Source: Silvanigrella aquatica (GTDB lineage: Bacteria; Bdellovibrionota_B; Oligoflexia; Silvanigrellales; Silvanigrellaceae). Taken from it: a DNA stretch of 64,000 bases. Where the stretch lies: positions 2,963,517-3,027,516 of the forward strand of contig NZ_CP017834.1 in the NCBI RefSeq assembly GCF_001907975.1, written 5' to 3'. The notes beneath the pieces are model-generated. The model saw only the letters and a program-made list of their open reading frames with translations. It made no database searches and had not been told where the DNA came from. This document shows, one piece after another, positions 8,415 to 18,037 of the stretch; the first letter of the stretch is position 1; every line of letters begins with the position of its first letter. The position numbers were made by a program, and so were the translations under genes.

Positions 8415-8807
8415 TTATTTATTTGTATCTTCTAAAGGAAGATAGTCTTTTGTATTTTGACAACTTCCCTCTTCAATTACATTTGTAATAATGGAATCTT
8501 TTTTATAGACAAAGGATCTTCTGCAAAAAATATTTACATTGACATTCTTGTCAATTAAATTTCCAGAGGCATTAAAAATTTGTCTATAAGTGACAATATT
8601 TTCTTCTCCTACAGTTTTTTGAGAATCGGGAATTCCATATTTTTGATGTTTTAAAAGATCTGAAACAGGTTTTCCTACCCATGGGGTTAAACTAAAATCC
8701 GTCTTTTTATTTTCTTGTTTATTTGACTGTGTATTGGTTACATCTTGAACAGTTTCGCAACTACAAATTAAAACACTCAATAATAAAATAAATAATTTAT
8801 TTTTCAT
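8415..8807 (-). CDS. Small lipoprotein with a W-x-G-x-P-type repeat
   Basis: A 130-residue predicted lipoprotein. The N-terminus MKNKLFILLLSVLICSC fits a lipobox with the lipidated Cys at residue 17. The mature part begins with a polar linker (about 18-38). Then comes TPWVGKPVSDLLKHQKYGIP, reminiscent of small lipoproteins whose domain begins W-x-G-x-x-x-x-x-L-x-x-x-x-G-x-P and ends in a Tyr-rich strand (here VTYRQI). Two further Cys (FCRRS, SCQNT) may pair. Likely attached to a membrane on the periplasmic side; role unknown. It lies 34 bases after the Nudix gene, probably one transcript. Confidence 0.65.
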   Translation of the reverse strand: MKNKLFILLLSVLICSCETVQDVTNTQSNKQENKKTDFSLTPWVGKPVSDLLKHQKYGIPDSQKTVGEENIVTYRQIFNASGNLIDKNVNVNIFCRRSFVYKKDSIITNVIEEGSCQNTKDYLPLEDTNK

Positions 8808-8841
8808 AAATTTTCTCCAAATTATATTTTAAAAAAGAATT

Positions 8842-9315
8842 TTACCAATATTCTAACTTTTTATGATTATAAAAATATTCATTAATTCTTCTTTGGGTTG
8901 CTTTTGAAATATCAAGTGGCAATTCTTTTAAAGAAAACCATTTTACCGATTGAATTTCTGAGCTTTGAAAACTTTGACAATCAAAATCTCTAATCACATA
9001 GAGACAAACAATGTCATCCGCTCCTGCAAATGTATGATAATAATTATCAAACAGGACAGGTGAATTTTTTACAATGATACCAGCTTCTTCACGAACTTCT
9101 CTAACAACAGCTTCTCGTGGTGACTCCCCTTTATCGACTCCTCCACCAGGAAAATGCCATCCCGCAATATAGGTATGAAAAACAAGGAGAATTTCATTTT
9201 GATCATTTATAATTAAAGCTCTTGCCCCATTTGTCCGCATTCCTACAATAGTATTAAAAATAATTTTAAGATATAAAATAATTTTATAAATTATTTGCAT
9301 CATTAATTTTTTCAT
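8842..9315 (-). CDS. Nudix hydrolase
   Basis: A 157-residue member of the Nudix family, which hydrolyses nucleoside-diphosphate-linked substrates. The Nudix box G-x5-E-x7-R-E-U-x-E-E-x-G-U is intact: GGGVDKGESPREAVVREVRE then EAGI (about residues 59-82). It ends in a typical domain with WFSLKELPLDIS. The N-terminal 25 residues (MKKLMMQIIYKIILYLKIIF) are unusually hydrophobic for this soluble family. They could anchor it to the membrane, or the true start may be the Met at residue 26 (MRTNGARALII). It lies 22 bases after the MFS transporter gene. Substrate not predictable. Confidence 0.88.
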   Translation of the reverse strand: MKKLMMQIIYKIILYLKIIFNTIVGMRTNGARALIINDQNEILLVFHTYIAGWHFPGGGVDKGESPREAVVREVREEAGIIVKNSPVLFDNYYHTFAGADDIVCLYVIRDFDCQSFQSSEIQSVKWFSLKELPLDISKATQRRINEYFYNHKKLEYW

Positions 9316-9337
9316 AAAGAATATGTCCCTATTTTAT

Positions 9338-10525
9338 TCAGGATTTTATAGCATTTTTATGTCTTATGAGTTGAATTAAATATATAAATACAGGGATAAG
9401 CATTGCCATAAAAAATCCGTTTGCTGGAGAAAAATTCATACTGGCACCAACGAGGGGAGGCCCAATAAGAGAACCAACTCCAAACATGGCAACAACTGCT
9501 GAATTTGCGCCAGCAAGACTATTTCCTTTATATTTTTTACCTACAATAATCAATGCTAATGTGTAAAATCCTGAGATACAAGCTCCCCAAAAAAATAAAA
9601 TAAAATATAAAACATATGGGGTAGTTATAAATAATTTTATCCCAATGGCGCCAAATATGCCAATAAGAGTACAAATTAATAAAGAACGTAGTTCTCCATA
9701 TTTATCAGCTATAGCTCCTACAAAATACTGTAAACAAGCCTGACCTACACCTACAAAGATAAGTAAAGAAACAGATATTTTTTCACTCAGACCACTGCTA
9801 ACCCCATAAATTGGTAAAAGATTAAAAGCAGTTGTTTCTAAATATCCATAGACAACCGCCGCAGCCATGGCGATAGGTGACGATATAATAATGGGCATTA
9901 AAGGTGTTTTTTCATCACTTGTTACATTTGGAATATTTTTCTTTGCTAAAAACAAAGGAACAAGCACAAAAATTAAGAATAAAGCACCAATTGCAAAAGG
10001 TAAAATACCTTCAGAACCTGTTATTGTCAGAATACCTGCTCCAATAAAATACCCCACACTTAAGCAAGAAGAAAAAATGCCCATAATTCTTCCTCTTGTT
10101 TCATCACTGGACAATTCAGCTATCCAAGTTTCACTTGCAACAAAAATGCTGTCTAAACAACCTCCAAAAATAAATCGAAGAAAAAACCACAAGACAAGAG
10201 TTTGCGTAAAATAAAAACCAAAAAATGATACAATGGCAATAATAACGCTAAATGAAATAAATATTTTTAAACCATATTTTTCCATTAATTTTACAAATAA
10301 GGGCGCTAAAATAATAGCTGCTAGCGCTGGCATTGCTGTATTTAATCCAATAACGGAAGAGGAATTCCCCAGTCGTTTCATAATAAAAGACAGAAGAGGT
10401 AAGGAAAGTCCAAATCCTATTCCTGTAGCAGCAACACAAACTAAGCCTGCAATAATACCAAATATATTGCTATTTTTATGCTTTAAACCATTTTTTACTA
10501 CATTTTTATCATTTAAAGAAATCAT
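9338..10525 (-). CDS. MFS transporter
   Basis: A 395-residue, about 12-helix membrane protein of the major facilitator superfamily. Seen: evenly spaced hydrophobic helices, a loop 2-3 motif of the expected kind (APLFVKLMEKYGLK), and the conserved acidic and Arg residues of helix 4-5 (RFIFGGCLDSIFVASETW; DETRGRIMG). It resembles the small-molecule MFS group annotated as YfkF/YcaD-like. The ribosome site is AAAGGTG, about ten bases before the ATG. Downstream genes (Nudix, lipoprotein) follow closely on the same strand and are probably cotranscribed. Substrate and direction are unknown. Confidence 0.85.
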   Translation of the reverse strand: MISLNDKNVVKNGLKHKNSNIFGIIAGLVCVAATGIGFGLSLPLLSFIMKRLGNSSSVIGLNTAMPALAAIILAPLFVKLMEKYGLKIFISFSVIIAIVSFFGFYFTQTLVLWFFLRFIFGGCLDSIFVASETWIAELSSDETRGRIMGIFSSCLSVGYFIGAGILTITGSEGILPFAIGALFLIFVLVPLFLAKKNIPNVTSDEKTPLMPIIISSPIAMAAAVVYGYLETTAFNLLPIYGVSSGLSEKISVSLLIFVGVGQACLQYFVGAIADKYGELRSLLICTLIGIFGAIGIKLFITTPYVLYFILFFWGACISGFYTLALIIVGKKYKGNSLAGANSAVVAMFGVGSLIGPPLVGASMNFSPANGFFMAMLIPVFIYLIQLIRHKNAIKS

Positions 10526-10669
10526 TATAAAAAAACACCTTTGAATTAATAATTCTACTTATACTTGTAAAGACAATTCTATTTCAATCAATTATCTCTG
10601 CTAAAAACCGTATTTTATATTTATAAAATAGTCAATTTACTTTAAAAATCTAGGAAAGTCATAAAATAT

Positions 10670-11392
10670 TTACTTTTTCTCTTGAGAAACAGGGACGGCA
10701 CTCGGAATTGTGGGGGTCATTTGTGGAGACAGGCCTTCTGCCTGCGGAGTATCCATTGATGTAGCACCCTCATTTGTATCCATCACGGGAGATTTTGCTT
10801 TCAAGTTGGTTTGATCTTTTAGTGGAACTTCAGGCGCAAACTCTTTAGGCAAAATAGGTGAATTTGATTTATTTTGGAGCATTTTTCCTGTTTCTTTTGA
10901 ATACACGCCGTTAGGCACAGGAGATTCTCTAAATTCCATCTTTGGAAACTTGGGCAATTCGCTTGGCATTAAAGGATGATAACTTTGTTCAACCCCAATT
11001 TCATAATGCGGAGCATCAATATAAATATTGCCATTGTTATCAATATGAAGGTTTACATTTTCAAGTTCCTGATTTTTAACAGAACTGATATTTACACCAT
11101 TTAAGTAAATCACTCTGCCCGACATAAAAGTGGTGTCATAAGGCATTTTTTTAGGCACCATTGGGACAGGCTGAACGGCAATTCCCACAGGTCTTTGAAG
11201 AGTCACATTGGGTGCCGCCATCAAATCAATATTTTGAATAGGAATGGGTATAGGCGCACTCCCTACTCTTTGCACCCCACTTCCTTGCAGAGGCTGAGTT
11301 TGAACGGGAATTTCCTGGGAAAGACTTTGTGCAAATATCTTTGATGAAAAGACGAAAATAAATAGAGTTATTTTTGAGTAATTTAATTTCAT
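10670..11392 (-). CDS. Proline-rich secreted protein
   Basis: A 240-residue protein with a signal peptide (MKLNYSKITLFIFVFSSKIF, then AQ before SLSQE). Most of the mature chain is low-complexity and rich in Pro, Gln and Val. A short ordered core at about residues 90-130 contains SGRVIYLNGVNISSVKNQEL and a beta-like NVNLHIDNNGNIYIDAPHYE. The C-terminus is again disordered (PMTP-like repeats, Lys end). No family was recognised. It is probably periplasmic or surface-exposed. It lies 58 bases after the FAD oxidoreductase gene; AAGGTAAC is the likely ribosome site. Confidence 0.65.
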   Translation of the reverse strand: MKLNYSKITLFIFVFSSKIFAQSLSQEIPVQTQPLQGSGVQRVGSAPIPIPIQNIDLMAAPNVTLQRPVGIAVQPVPMVPKKMPYDTTFMSGRVIYLNGVNISSVKNQELENVNLHIDNNGNIYIDAPHYEIGVEQSYHPLMPSELPKFPKMEFRESPVPNGVYSKETGKMLQNKSNSPILPKEFAPEVPLKDQTNLKAKSPVMDTNEGATSMDTPQAEGLSPQMTPTIPSAVPVSQEKK

Positions 11393-11450
11393 TTTATAGT
11401 TACCTTAAATAATTTTCTTTTCTATTTTAAGATAATTATAAAGAAAGATT

Positions 11451-12545
11451 CTAGAGCATTTCTTGCAGCATGGCACCTAATACAGGGGCAAAAAGGTATC
11501 CACTTTTATGCGCTCCCGCACAGACATAAACGGACATGTGCACTCCAGGAGCATTTAATTTTTCTAATACAATTTCAGAATGCCCATATCCTACACGAAA
11601 GCCATCTCGTTTTGATATTTTTAAATTTTCATCGGCACTTAAGAAAGGGGAATCGGCTAAATTTATTTTTGATAATTCCAATAAATTTTTATTTTTTTTA
11701 CTTAATAAATTTTCATCAAAATCTGAAACATTTTCAACTTTTAAAGTTGATGAAGAAATATAATAATTATCATTATTTCCACTAAATGTTACTTTTTCTT
11801 TTAAATTTTCAGAAACAATTTCATGAATTATAAAATTTTCATTATAATTTTTTAATACATTCTCTCCATAAAATGTTGAACCTAATGTAAGCCTTTGTTT
11901 CTTTTTCATAGACTCTGGTAAGGACAAATTTAAATTCGCAATTAAGTCTTTACTCCAAGCTCCCGCACAAATAATGAGCTTTATATTTTTATTACTTTGT
12001 AAAATATTTTGATATTCATGATATCCAAAAGTACTTTTGAAAAATTTCACTCCTCTATGGGTTAATACTTCTTGTAATAAAGCGAGCAACGATGAAGCAT
12101 TAACCCACGATTCCTCTTCATATATAATTTTATGATTTCCTTCTTTAACAATAGATTTTAAACTTAAACTTCTATTTTTCAAATCTAAATCTGATTGTCT
12201 AACCCTGGCATAATGTTTATCTCTGTTTTCTTGCGATGTGAAATAATCAACGCCACATCCATTTTTATAAATTCGAGCAATTGATATATTACTATTCACC
12301 TCTGTGATAAGTGAACTCAACCAATTAAAATAATTTTTTTTAGCTTGTAACTTTAAATTAAAATGATTATCTCGAGCAAATAATTGTCCTTTTGTCGCTA
12401 AATTTGCAGCGGCAGCATATGAACCTGAATGAGGATGCTCATTAGAAATAATTTCAATTTGATAAGGTATTGAGTTTTTTCGCGATAAAAACTCAGCTAC
12501 TGATAACCCTACAATTCCCGATCCAACAATAATTATTTTCGTCAT
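11451..12545 (-). CDS. FAD-dependent oxidoreductase, DAO family
   Basis: A 364-residue flavoprotein of the D-amino-acid-oxidase/glycine-oxidase (DAO) superfamily. The N-terminal dinucleotide-binding motif is VGSGIVGLSVAEFLSR, with a nucleotide acid near IEIISNE. The C-terminal flavin-contacting segment is VCAGAHKSGYLFAPVLGAML. A conserved LIICAGAWSKDL occurs mid-chain (about 194-205). Members oxidise amines or amino acids; the substrate cannot be told from sequence. ThiO-like glycine oxidase is one option, but no thiazole genes are nearby. AAGGA precedes the ATG. Confidence 0.85.
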   Translation of the reverse strand: MTKIIIVGSGIVGLSVAEFLSRKNSIPYQIEIISNEHPHSGSYAAAANLATKGQLFARDNHFNLKLQAKKNYFNWLSSLITEVNSNISIARIYKNGCGVDYFTSQENRDKHYARVRQSDLDLKNRSLSLKSIVKEGNHKIIYEEESWVNASSLLALLQEVLTHRGVKFFKSTFGYHEYQNILQSNKNIKLIICAGAWSKDLIANLNLSLPESMKKKQRLTLGSTFYGENVLKNYNENFIIHEIVSENLKEKVTFSGNNDNYYISSSTLKVENVSDFDENLLSKKNKNLLELSKINLADSPFLSADENLKISKRDGFRVGYGHSEIVLEKLNAPGVHMSVYVCAGAHKSGYLFAPVLGAMLQEML

Positions 12546-12618
12546 AGATAATCCTTAATCAATAAGATTATCCATATCTCATATCAAAAAATGAAAAATA
12601 TGCTAGAATATTGCTAAT

Positions 12619-14046
12619 TTATTTTATATTACCTTGTGAAAAAGAATATTTACCCATACTTTTTAAATACAAATAAGCACTTTTTATTTGATAATCTTCT
12701 TTTAATGACAAAGGCCACGTGTTTATCTCGACTTCATTGTCGTTTTGATGAGTTTGCAATGCCAATGTATCTTGATCTTTTGCTTCAATATGTTTATCTA
12801 AATCCGCTTCCCGTCTCGGATATCGGGTATTTGATGTTTCGCTTTGAATTTGTTGCACTTTACCAAGTATGGACTGCGAAATAAGAGGAATATCAGGTGT
12901 GATTCCTTTGGCTTGAATACTTCTTCCTTTTGGGGTGTAATACCTTGCAATTGTCATTTTTAAGGCTCCTCCATTTGGTAAAGGCACAATATTTTGCACA
13001 CTTCCTTTTCCAAAAGTCTGCGTGCCCATAACAATGGCACGTTCTCTATCTTGAAGAGCACCCGCTACAATTTCACTGGCACTGGCAGTCCCCTCATTTA
13101 CAAGAACAATCATAGGGAAATAAGCTAGAGTATTTCTTTTAATTGCATATTCCACATCTTCTGGTTTATTTACATCTCTGCCTATTGTCGAAACAATAAT
13201 GCCCGAATCAATAAATAAATTTGTTACTTTAACAGCTTGGTCGAGTAAGCCACCTGGATTATTTCTTAAATCTAAAATTAGACCTTTAATTTTACCATTA
13301 CTTTTACTTTGAAAATCTTTAATATATTTGCCTAATTGCTCGGAAGCATCTTCTTGAAAAATAGTGAGTTTTGTATAAGCATATCCTGGTGAAAGTGGAA
13401 CCAAATAAGCACTATTACTTCTTATTATTTCTCTTTCTACGGAAACTTTTTTTATTGTTCCTGCTTTTCCCATCTTATCTGGTGTAAAATATTCAATTGT
13501 AATGTCGGTACCTACAACGCCGCGCATTTTACCTAATGCTTCTTCTATTGTCTTTGAATTTACAATTAAATTGCCAACAGCGTAAATAATATCTCCGCTT
13601 TTTAAGCCCGCTCGTTTTGCTGGTGAATTGTCTATCACTTCTACAATTTCTAAACGCCCCCCTGCAGGATTAATAACAACTCCAATTCCTCCAAATTTAC
13701 CCGTCGTATCTGTTGAAAAATCAGAATATTGTTTCGGCGATAAATAGGTTGTATGAGGGTCCAAATCGGCGGTCATCCCTTTTAATGCTTTTTCAATTAA
13801 AACATCTGATTCTACAGATTTGGCATCGACATAATTTGATTCTAATAAATTTAATACTTTTGAAAATGATTCTAGCATCTGATATTTTTTATTTTCTAGA
13901 TCATTTTTTTGTTTATTATCTTTGTTATTGTTATCTGGCGCAGTAACATTGACGTAAATTTCTCTTTCATTTGAAGCATTAGAATGAGTATAAATTGCTA
14001 ATAAGCAAATCGGAATGAAATATTTTAATATTTTTAATTTCAACAT
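12619..14046 (-). CDS. ctpA: Carboxy-terminal processing protease (S41)
   Basis: A 475-residue periplasmic serine protease of the CtpA/Prc family, which trims C-termini of exported or cell-envelope proteins. Seen: signal peptide (MLKLKILKYFIPICLLAIYT, then HSNA); a PDZ domain at about 108-200 (GKFGGIGVVI...GLKSGDIIYAVG); and a peptidase core with LILDLRNNPGGLL. NEGTASASEI supplies Ser322 and FGKGSV supplies Lys347, 25 residues apart as in known CtpA dyads. Length and domain order are normal. AAAGGTG precedes the ATG. It ends about 70 bases before the FAD oxidoreductase gene. Confidence 0.93.
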   Translation of the reverse strand: MLKLKILKYFIPICLLAIYTHSNASNEREIYVNVTAPDNNNKDNKQKNDLENKKYQMLESFSKVLNLLESNYVDAKSVESDVLIEKALKGMTADLDPHTTYLSPKQYSDFSTDTTGKFGGIGVVINPAGGRLEIVEVIDNSPAKRAGLKSGDIIYAVGNLIVNSKTIEEALGKMRGVVGTDITIEYFTPDKMGKAGTIKKVSVEREIIRSNSAYLVPLSPGYAYTKLTIFQEDASEQLGKYIKDFQSKSNGKIKGLILDLRNNPGGLLDQAVKVTNLFIDSGIIVSTIGRDVNKPEDVEYAIKRNTLAYFPMIVLVNEGTASASEIVAGALQDRERAIVMGTQTFGKGSVQNIVPLPNGGALKMTIARYYTPKGRSIQAKGITPDIPLISQSILGKVQQIQSETSNTRYPRREADLDKHIEAKDQDTLALQTHQNDNEVEINTWPLSLKEDYQIKSAYLYLKSMGKYSFSQGNIK

Positions 14047-14207
14047 AGAAACACCTTTTTTATAAATTTTAAAAAATGATCTCTTAAATTATAGTATGAA
14101 ATTTTATTTATAAAAATAAACACAAAATTGACAATATAATTTCTGTTTCTTTAAATATTGAAAATAATAAAATATTTTCATAGGACAAGTATAAAAAGCA
14201 AATGTGA

Positions 14208-14232
14208 ACCCAAGTCCACAAAACTTAGGTTT
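14208..14232 (-). terminator. Probable terminator after sdhB
   Basis: On the minus strand, just past the sdhB stop, AACCTAAGT pairs with ACTTGGGTT (one mismatch) around a short loop. CACATTTGCTTTTTATA follows. The U-rich tail begins late, so termination may be inefficient. Confidence 0.4.
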
Positions 14233-14242
14233 ATACAAAATA

Positions 14243-15064
14243 TTAAGCTGGTGAACCTTCGTTGGCACCATCGCGTCTCGGGTAACTCTTTCGTCCCGAA
14301 ATCATAGAACGCATAAATTCTCTGTTAAGACGCGCAATATTTTCTAAACTAATGTCTTTAGGACAAGCACCCGCGCAACTTCCCATGTTAGTGCAAGATC
14401 CAAAATCTTCAGAATCCATTTGATACACCATTTTGGAAACGCGCTCCGAACGCTCTGCTTCGCCCTGTGGCAATAATGACAATTGCGAAACCTTAGCCGA
14501 AACAAATAGCATAGCAGCTCCGTTACGACACGCCGCAACACAGGCTCCACATCCAATACATGTGGCTGCATCAAATGCTAAATCTGCATTTTCTTTTGGA
14601 ATCGGAATGGCATTGCCATCGGGAGAGCTACCGGTATTTACTGAAATATAGCCGCCGGATTGAATAATTCTATCAAAGGCACTCCTGTCAACGACAAGAT
14701 CTTTCACAATAGGAAAGGCCTTGGCAAGAAAGGGTTCAATGACAATGGTTTGCCCATCGCTATAGTGACGCATATGCAATTGGCATGCTGTTGTTGATTT
14801 TTGCGGACCATGCGGATTTCCATCAATAACCATAGCGCAGGAGCCACAAATTCCTTCGCGGCAATCGTGGTCAAAAGCCACTGGCTCTTCGCCTTTTAAA
14901 ATTAATTTCTGATTTAATATATCGAGCATTTCTAAAAAGGACATATCAGGATTGACATTATCAAGCTCATAGTCAACCAACTGCCCTTTTGCATGTTTCG
15001 TTTTCTGTCTCCACACTTTAAGATGCAAAGTCATCAACTTGTTACTTGTGTTTTTAGTTTCCAT
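14243..15064 (-). CDS. sdhB: Succinate dehydrogenase/fumarate reductase iron-sulfur subunit
   Basis: A 273-residue subunit carrying electrons between the flavoprotein and the membrane anchor in complex II. Three clusters are visible: [2Fe-2S] in [15 protein letters not shown] with a later Cys in TTACQLHM; [4Fe-4S] in [14 protein letters not shown]; and [3Fe-4S] in [15 protein letters not shown]. The length fits the type found with a single cytochrome b558-like SdhC. It is the last gene of sdhC-sdhA-sdhB, 21 bases after sdhA. A hairpin follows the stop. The reaction is succinate to fumarate with electrons to a quinone; the direction in vivo cannot be read from sequence. Confidence 0.95.
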   Translation of the reverse strand: METKNTSNKLMTLHLKVWRQKTKHAKGQLVDYELDNVNPDMSFLEMLDILNQKLILKGEEPVAFDHDCREGICGSCAMVIDGNPHGPQKSTTACQLHMRHYSDGQTIVIEPFLAKAFPIVKDLVVDRSAFDRIIQSGGYISVNTGSSPDGNAIPIPKENADLAFDAATCIGCGACVAACRNGAAMLFVSAKVSQLSLLPQGEAERSERVSKMVYQMDSEDFGSCTNMGSCAGACPKDISLENIARLNREFMRSMISGRKSYPRRDGANEGSPA

Positions 15065-15085
15065 AAGGCCATTATCCTCTATTAA

Positions 15086-17005
15086 TTACTTATAACTACG
15101 TTGTGTTGGATGACAGTATTCAAAATTAAGCTGTTCCACATGTCGTTCTGGTTTCTTATCTTCACCTTTAAATTCCCAAGCAGCCACATGAGAAAAGTTC
15201 TCATCATCCCGCTTGGCTTCATTATCAGGAGTTTGGTGTTCTTCTCGGAAATGGCCACCGCAAGATTCTTCTCTTGAGAGGGCATCAAGACACATAAGTT
15301 CACCCAGCTCAATGAAATCGGCAACGCGACCCGCTTTCTCAAGTTCTTGGTTTAATTCTGCCCCAGTTCCCGGAATCGCAATATTATTCCAAAAATCTTC
15401 TTTAATTTTTGGAATCATTTTTAATGCTTTTTCAAGACCTTCTTTATTTCTTGCCATACCACAGTAATCCCAAATCACATGTCCTAATTCTCTGTGAAAT
15501 TGATCGGCTGTTTTGTTACCTTTGATGCTGATAATTTTTTGAACGCGACTTTTTGCTACGTCCATCGCTTCTTTAAATTCAGGATTATTTATTGTGACTT
15601 TTGGTAATGTTGTTCCACCAATATAATTTGTTATTGTTGTTGGAATAACAAAGTAACCATCAGCAAGGCCTTGCATTAACGCCGAAGCTCCCAATCGATT
15701 GGCACCATGATCCGAGAAATTTGCTTCCCCTAAGACATGTAATCCTGGAATTGTCGATTGCAAATTATAATCGACCCATAGTCCACCCATAGTATAATGC
15801 ACCGCGGGATAAATTCTCATAGGATTTTTATATGGATTTTCACCTGTAATTTTTTCATACATTTGAAAGAGATTTCCATATTTTTCACGAATTTTATCTT
15901 CACCTAGGCGATGAATTGAGTCTTGGAAATCTAGAAAAACAGCTAACTTCGAAGGGCCCACACCATGACCACTGTCACATTCCATTTTAGCAGCACGAGA
16001 TGCCACATCACGAGGAACCAGGTTGCCAAAACTTGGATAACGACGTTCTAAATAATAGTCGCGTTCATTTTCAGGAATTTGCGATGGTATACGGGTATCT
16101 CCTGAGTTTTTAGGTACCCAGCATCGTCCATCATTACGTAAAGATTCGGACATCAGTGTTAACTTAGATTGATGATCGCCTGAAACAGGAATACAGGTTG
16201 GGTGAATTTGCGTGTAGCATGGGTTTGCAAACAAAGCGCCTTTTTTATGCGCACGCCAAATAGCAGATGTATTTGATGCTTTTGCATTTGTTGAAAGATA
16301 AAACACATTGCCATAGCCCCCTGTTGCAATAACAACAGCATCGGCATGATGCGCTTCCAATTCTCCTGTCATTAAATTTCTTACGATAATGCCACGTGCA
16401 TGGCCATCAATAATAACAAGCTCAACCATTTCACGACGGGGATACATTTCAACATTGCCATCGGAGACTTGACGCATCATAGCCTGATAAGCACCAATTA
16501 ACAATTGTTGTCCTGTTTGACCACGTGCATAAAATGTACGAGAAACCTGCGTCCCACCAAAAGAACGTGTATCGAGAAGGCCTCCGTATTCTCGTGCAAA
16601 GGGAACACCTAACGCAACACAGTGATCAATAATACGCACAGATGTTTCTGCTAAACGATAGACATTCGATTCCCGTGCACGGTAATCTCCACCTTTAATG
16701 GTTTCATAAAATAAACGATAAATGGAGTCGCCATCATTTTTATAATTTTTCGCGGCATTAATACCACCTTGAGCTGCAATAGAGTGAGCTCTCCGAGGCG
16801 AATCATGAATAAAAAAACTCTTTACATGGTAACCCATTTCACCTAACGAGGCTGCTGCAGATGCCCCTGCAAGTCCAGTTCCCACAATAATGATAGAATG
16901 TTTTCTTCTGTTGGCTGGATTCACAAGTTTTGAAGAAAAACGATGATTAGTCCATCTATCTTCAATAGGTCCGCTTGGTGATTTTGAATCAAAATTAAAT
17001 GTCAT
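15086..17005 (-). CDS. sdhA: Succinate dehydrogenase/fumarate reductase flavoprotein subunit
   Basis: A 639-residue catalytic subunit with covalently bound FAD. Seen: the dinucleotide fold ([20 protein letters not shown]), the flavinylation site [11 protein letters not shown] with His74, and the active-site and capping motifs ([38 protein letters not shown]). The chain is longer than E. coli SdhA and fits the forms paired with cytochrome b558 anchors. sdhC ends six bases upstream. Transcription is probably from the promoter before sdhC. Confidence 0.96.
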   Translation of the reverse strand: MTFNFDSKSPSGPIEDRWTNHRFSSKLVNPANRRKHSIIIVGTGLAGASAAASLGEMGYHVKSFFIHDSPRRAHSIAAQGGINAAKNYKNDGDSIYRLFYETIKGGDYRARESNVYRLAETSVRIIDHCVALGVPFAREYGGLLDTRSFGGTQVSRTFYARGQTGQQLLIGAYQAMMRQVSDGNVEMYPRREMVELVIIDGHARGIIVRNLMTGELEAHHADAVVIATGGYGNVFYLSTNAKASNTSAIWRAHKKGALFANPCYTQIHPTCIPVSGDHQSKLTLMSESLRNDGRCWVPKNSGDTRIPSQIPENERDYYLERRYPSFGNLVPRDVASRAAKMECDSGHGVGPSKLAVFLDFQDSIHRLGEDKIREKYGNLFQMYEKITGENPYKNPMRIYPAVHYTMGGLWVDYNLQSTIPGLHVLGEANFSDHGANRLGASALMQGLADGYFVIPTTITNYIGGTTLPKVTINNPEFKEAMDVAKSRVQKIISIKGNKTADQFHRELGHVIWDYCGMARNKEGLEKALKMIPKIKEDFWNNIAIPGTGAELNQELEKAGRVADFIELGELMCLDALSREESCGGHFREEHQTPDNEAKRDDENFSHVAAWEFKGEDKKPERHVEQLNFEYCHPTQRSYK

Positions 17006-17011
17006 ATTTTG

Positions 17012-17677
17012 TTACCTTGCAAGAAATATATAAAGTGGTTGAGAAAAGAAACCCGCCGAAACAATAACTGCGTAGGTATAGCCAAAATATTTTAAAAACT
17101 TATTATAACGAGGATGACTGATACCGAGCGATTGAAAAATAGATTGTACACCGTGATAAAGGTGCATACCAATTAAAACCATAACGACACAGTAACCACC
17201 AACGTATACAGGATCGTGGAATTTTTCGACAACGAGTTTATATATATCGCGCATTTGAATACCATCATAGGTAACAAAATATTCGGGTCCCCATTTAAAT
17301 GTAATTAAATGGAAAATAACAAATGCAAGAACGATAGATCCCGTATAAATCATTGTACGCGATGTTATGGAAGCTGATTTTTCTTTAACCGGAGTTACAG
17401 CATAGAACTTTGGCTTTGTTCGTGCATTTCGAATAACTAAACTAAAACCTGTAAAAGCGTGAAGAAGCAAAATTCCTACTAAAAAAGCTTCTATTAAATA
17501 AATAGCAGGATTTGAAGTGAGAGCATGACTATATTTATTATAAGCTTCAGCTCCAATAAAAATAAGTAAGTTTCCAATCATATGAACCATAACAAATAAA
17601 GACCATACAATGGCGGTAATTGCCATAAAGTATTTCTTACCAATGGTGCTCGTTAAAAAACCAGAATTTGCCGGCAT
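17012..17677 (-). CDS. sdhC: Succinate dehydrogenase cytochrome b558 subunit
   Basis: A 221-residue membrane anchor with five hydrophobic helices (starting near residues 19, 56, 108, 155 and 195). Several His lie in or near the helices (VHMIGN, LLLHAFTGF, FHLITF, GMHLYHGVQS), consistent with the di-haem b558 anchor that works without a separate SdhD. It starts the sdhCAB operon; the ribosome site is AGGAG, eight bases before the ATG. Such one-subunit anchors are typical of Bacillus, delta/epsilon-type and Bacteroidetes complexes, and separate this enzyme from the E. coli SdhCDAB type. Confidence 0.92.
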   Translation of the reverse strand: MPANSGFLTSTIGKKYFMAITAIVWSLFVMVHMIGNLLIFIGAEAYNKYSHALTSNPAIYLIEAFLVGILLLHAFTGFSLVIRNARTKPKFYAVTPVKEKSASITSRTMIYTGSIVLAFVIFHLITFKWGPEYFVTYDGIQMRDIYKLVVEKFHDPVYVGGYCVVMVLIGMHLYHGVQSIFQSLGISHPRYNKFLKYFGYTYAVIVSAGFFSQPLYIFLAR

Positions 17678-18037
17678 AGAGCAATTCTCCTAAAAAAAGA
17701 CCAAGAAAACAAAGACGACCTTATACACATTTTGAGCATAGGGTTCATCCTGTCAAACATTTCAGAATAATACCCAGTCTTAATAAATTGCAAGTCCTGC
17801 AAGTAGATCGCACTTGGCTAAAAAGATAACCGTAATCAAACAAATGAGTCGTTTTTATCAATTATTATTCTTATCTTTGTTTTATTAAATCATACAATAA
17901 TATTAATTTTTTGCTCGGAAAGAGTTGCCGTATTAAGATTTGTTACAGAAAATTGATGTACATTTTTGAGTGGTTTTACCCTATCATATTGAAGGATATT
18001 TTTTCTAAAATGAGAACAGTTATCAATATAAATTTTT
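17678..18037. other. Intergenic region between sdhC and rsmA
   Basis: About 360 bases without a supported gene; open frames here are shadows of rsmA or short. It contains the probable sdh promoter on the minus strand and AT-rich sequence beyond the rsmA stop. No strong hairpin was seen. Confidence 0.5.
17729..17756 (-). promoter_or_regulatory. Candidate sdhCAB promoter
   Basis: On the minus strand TTGACA (17756-17751) is followed after 16 bases by CAAAAT (17734-17729), four of six matches to the -10 consensus. It lies 52 bases before the sdhC start. It is a prediction from consensus only. Confidence 0.4.

Noticed and set aside
14433-14651. Frames antisense to sdhB, hflX, serC, gltA and other strong genes
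   Set aside because: They lie wholly inside well-supported genes, lack ribosome sites and show no family motifs.
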